A stretch of 6,389 nt of DNA from contig CAZYPX010000104.1 in NCBI GenBank assembly GCA_964649675.1, forward strand, positions 1 to 6,389, in the 5' to 3' direction. Shown one piece after another: positions 6,180-6,389 of this stretch; position 1 is the stretch's first letter, and every line of letters starts with the position of its first letter. The stretch comes from CAZVCG01 sp964649675. Its GTDB lineage: Bacteria; Pseudomonadota; Alphaproteobacteria; UBA9219. The position numbers and the translations under genes were made by a program. A model generated the notes under the pieces. The model was not told the DNA's origin. It made no database searches and was given only the letters and a program-made list of their open reading frames with translations.

Positions 6180-6389
6180 GGTGTCAGGCTCGCATGGATC
6201 AAATCGAAGTGCTCTGCGACAGGGCCAAGCGCGAGCGAGGGAACAAAAGCGAGTGCGCCAACAAAAATGACAACGCATACAAGCATAACCACGAAAGGCG
6301 CCGTCGTCGTCGATAGTGCGCCTTCCTTGTGCGGAAAGACGTTCTTTTGCGCCAGCGAACCCGCTATGGCCAAAACAGGGAAAATGACC
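6176..6389 (-). CDS. kdpA: Potassium-transporting ATPase subunit KdpA, 3' end only
   Basis: Only the last 70 codons are in the window; the gene runs off the right edge, so its start is not seen. KdpA is the channel-like subunit that selects and passes K+ in the KdpFABC pump and is usually about 560-600 residues. The visible part reads VIFPVLAIAGSLAQK, then a variable loop (NVFPHKEGALSTTTA), then the last membrane helix and the conserved ending FVGALAFVPSLALGPVAEHF. This matches the KdpA C-terminus well. Its TGA stop overlaps the kdpB ATG by four bases. Any kdpF and the operon promoter would lie outside the window to the right. Confidence 0.93.
   Translation of the reverse strand, partial: VIFPVLAIAGSLAQKNVFPHKEGALSTTTAPFVVMLVCVVIFVGALAFVPSLALGPVAEHFDLIHASLTP

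Noticed and set aside
6180..6278. N-terminal extension of kdpB by 33 codons
   Set aside because: These codons overlap the kdpA C-terminal region in another frame, are rich in Arg/Cys/Trp unlike KdpB, and the ATG at 6179 gives the family N-terminus and an ATGA overlap.

Overview
The window looks like part of an alphaproteobacterial chromosome. The evidence is a flgB-flgC-fliE rod gene set preceded by a CtrA-type box (TTAA-N7-TTAA), together with coding DNA of moderate GC (by eye a little over 50%). I cannot name a genus; the alphaproteobacterial assignment is an inference.

Layout: positions 1-368 hold no gene I can support. This stretch is AT-rich on the left and carries the likely flgB promoter on the right: a 9-bp direct repeat, a CtrA-type box and a -10-like element. 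Positions 369-1512 (+ strand) encode flgB, flgC and fliE, three proximal parts of the flagellar rod and basal body, closely spaced and probably one transcript. After 26 bases the strand switches. Positions 1539-6389 (- strand) hold the potassium uptake operon in the order kdpA (3' end only), kdpB, kdpC, kdpD, read from right to left. The stop codon of kdpA overlaps the start of kdpB, and that of kdpC overlaps the start of kdpD, each as ATGA; kdpB and kdpC are one base apart. This is the classic translationally coupled layout.

How they work together: KdpA (K+-selective pore subunit), KdpB (P-type ATPase) and KdpC (membrane-anchored periplasm-facing subunit) form the high-affinity KdpFABC K+ pump. 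KdpD is normally the sensor kinase that phosphorylates KdpE to switch the operon on. Here KdpD keeps its nucleotide-binding sensor domain, universal-stress-type domain, four membrane helices and GAF-like domain, but stops before the histidine kinase core. No kdpE follows, because fliE lies directly beyond. The flagellar and potassium genes are neighbours without an evident functional link.

The main points of interest are the kinase-less KdpD at a possible rearrangement junction, and the compact putative CtrA-controlled promoter of flgB with a paired direct repeat just upstream. I see no mobile element, tRNA, rRNA or CRISPR array.
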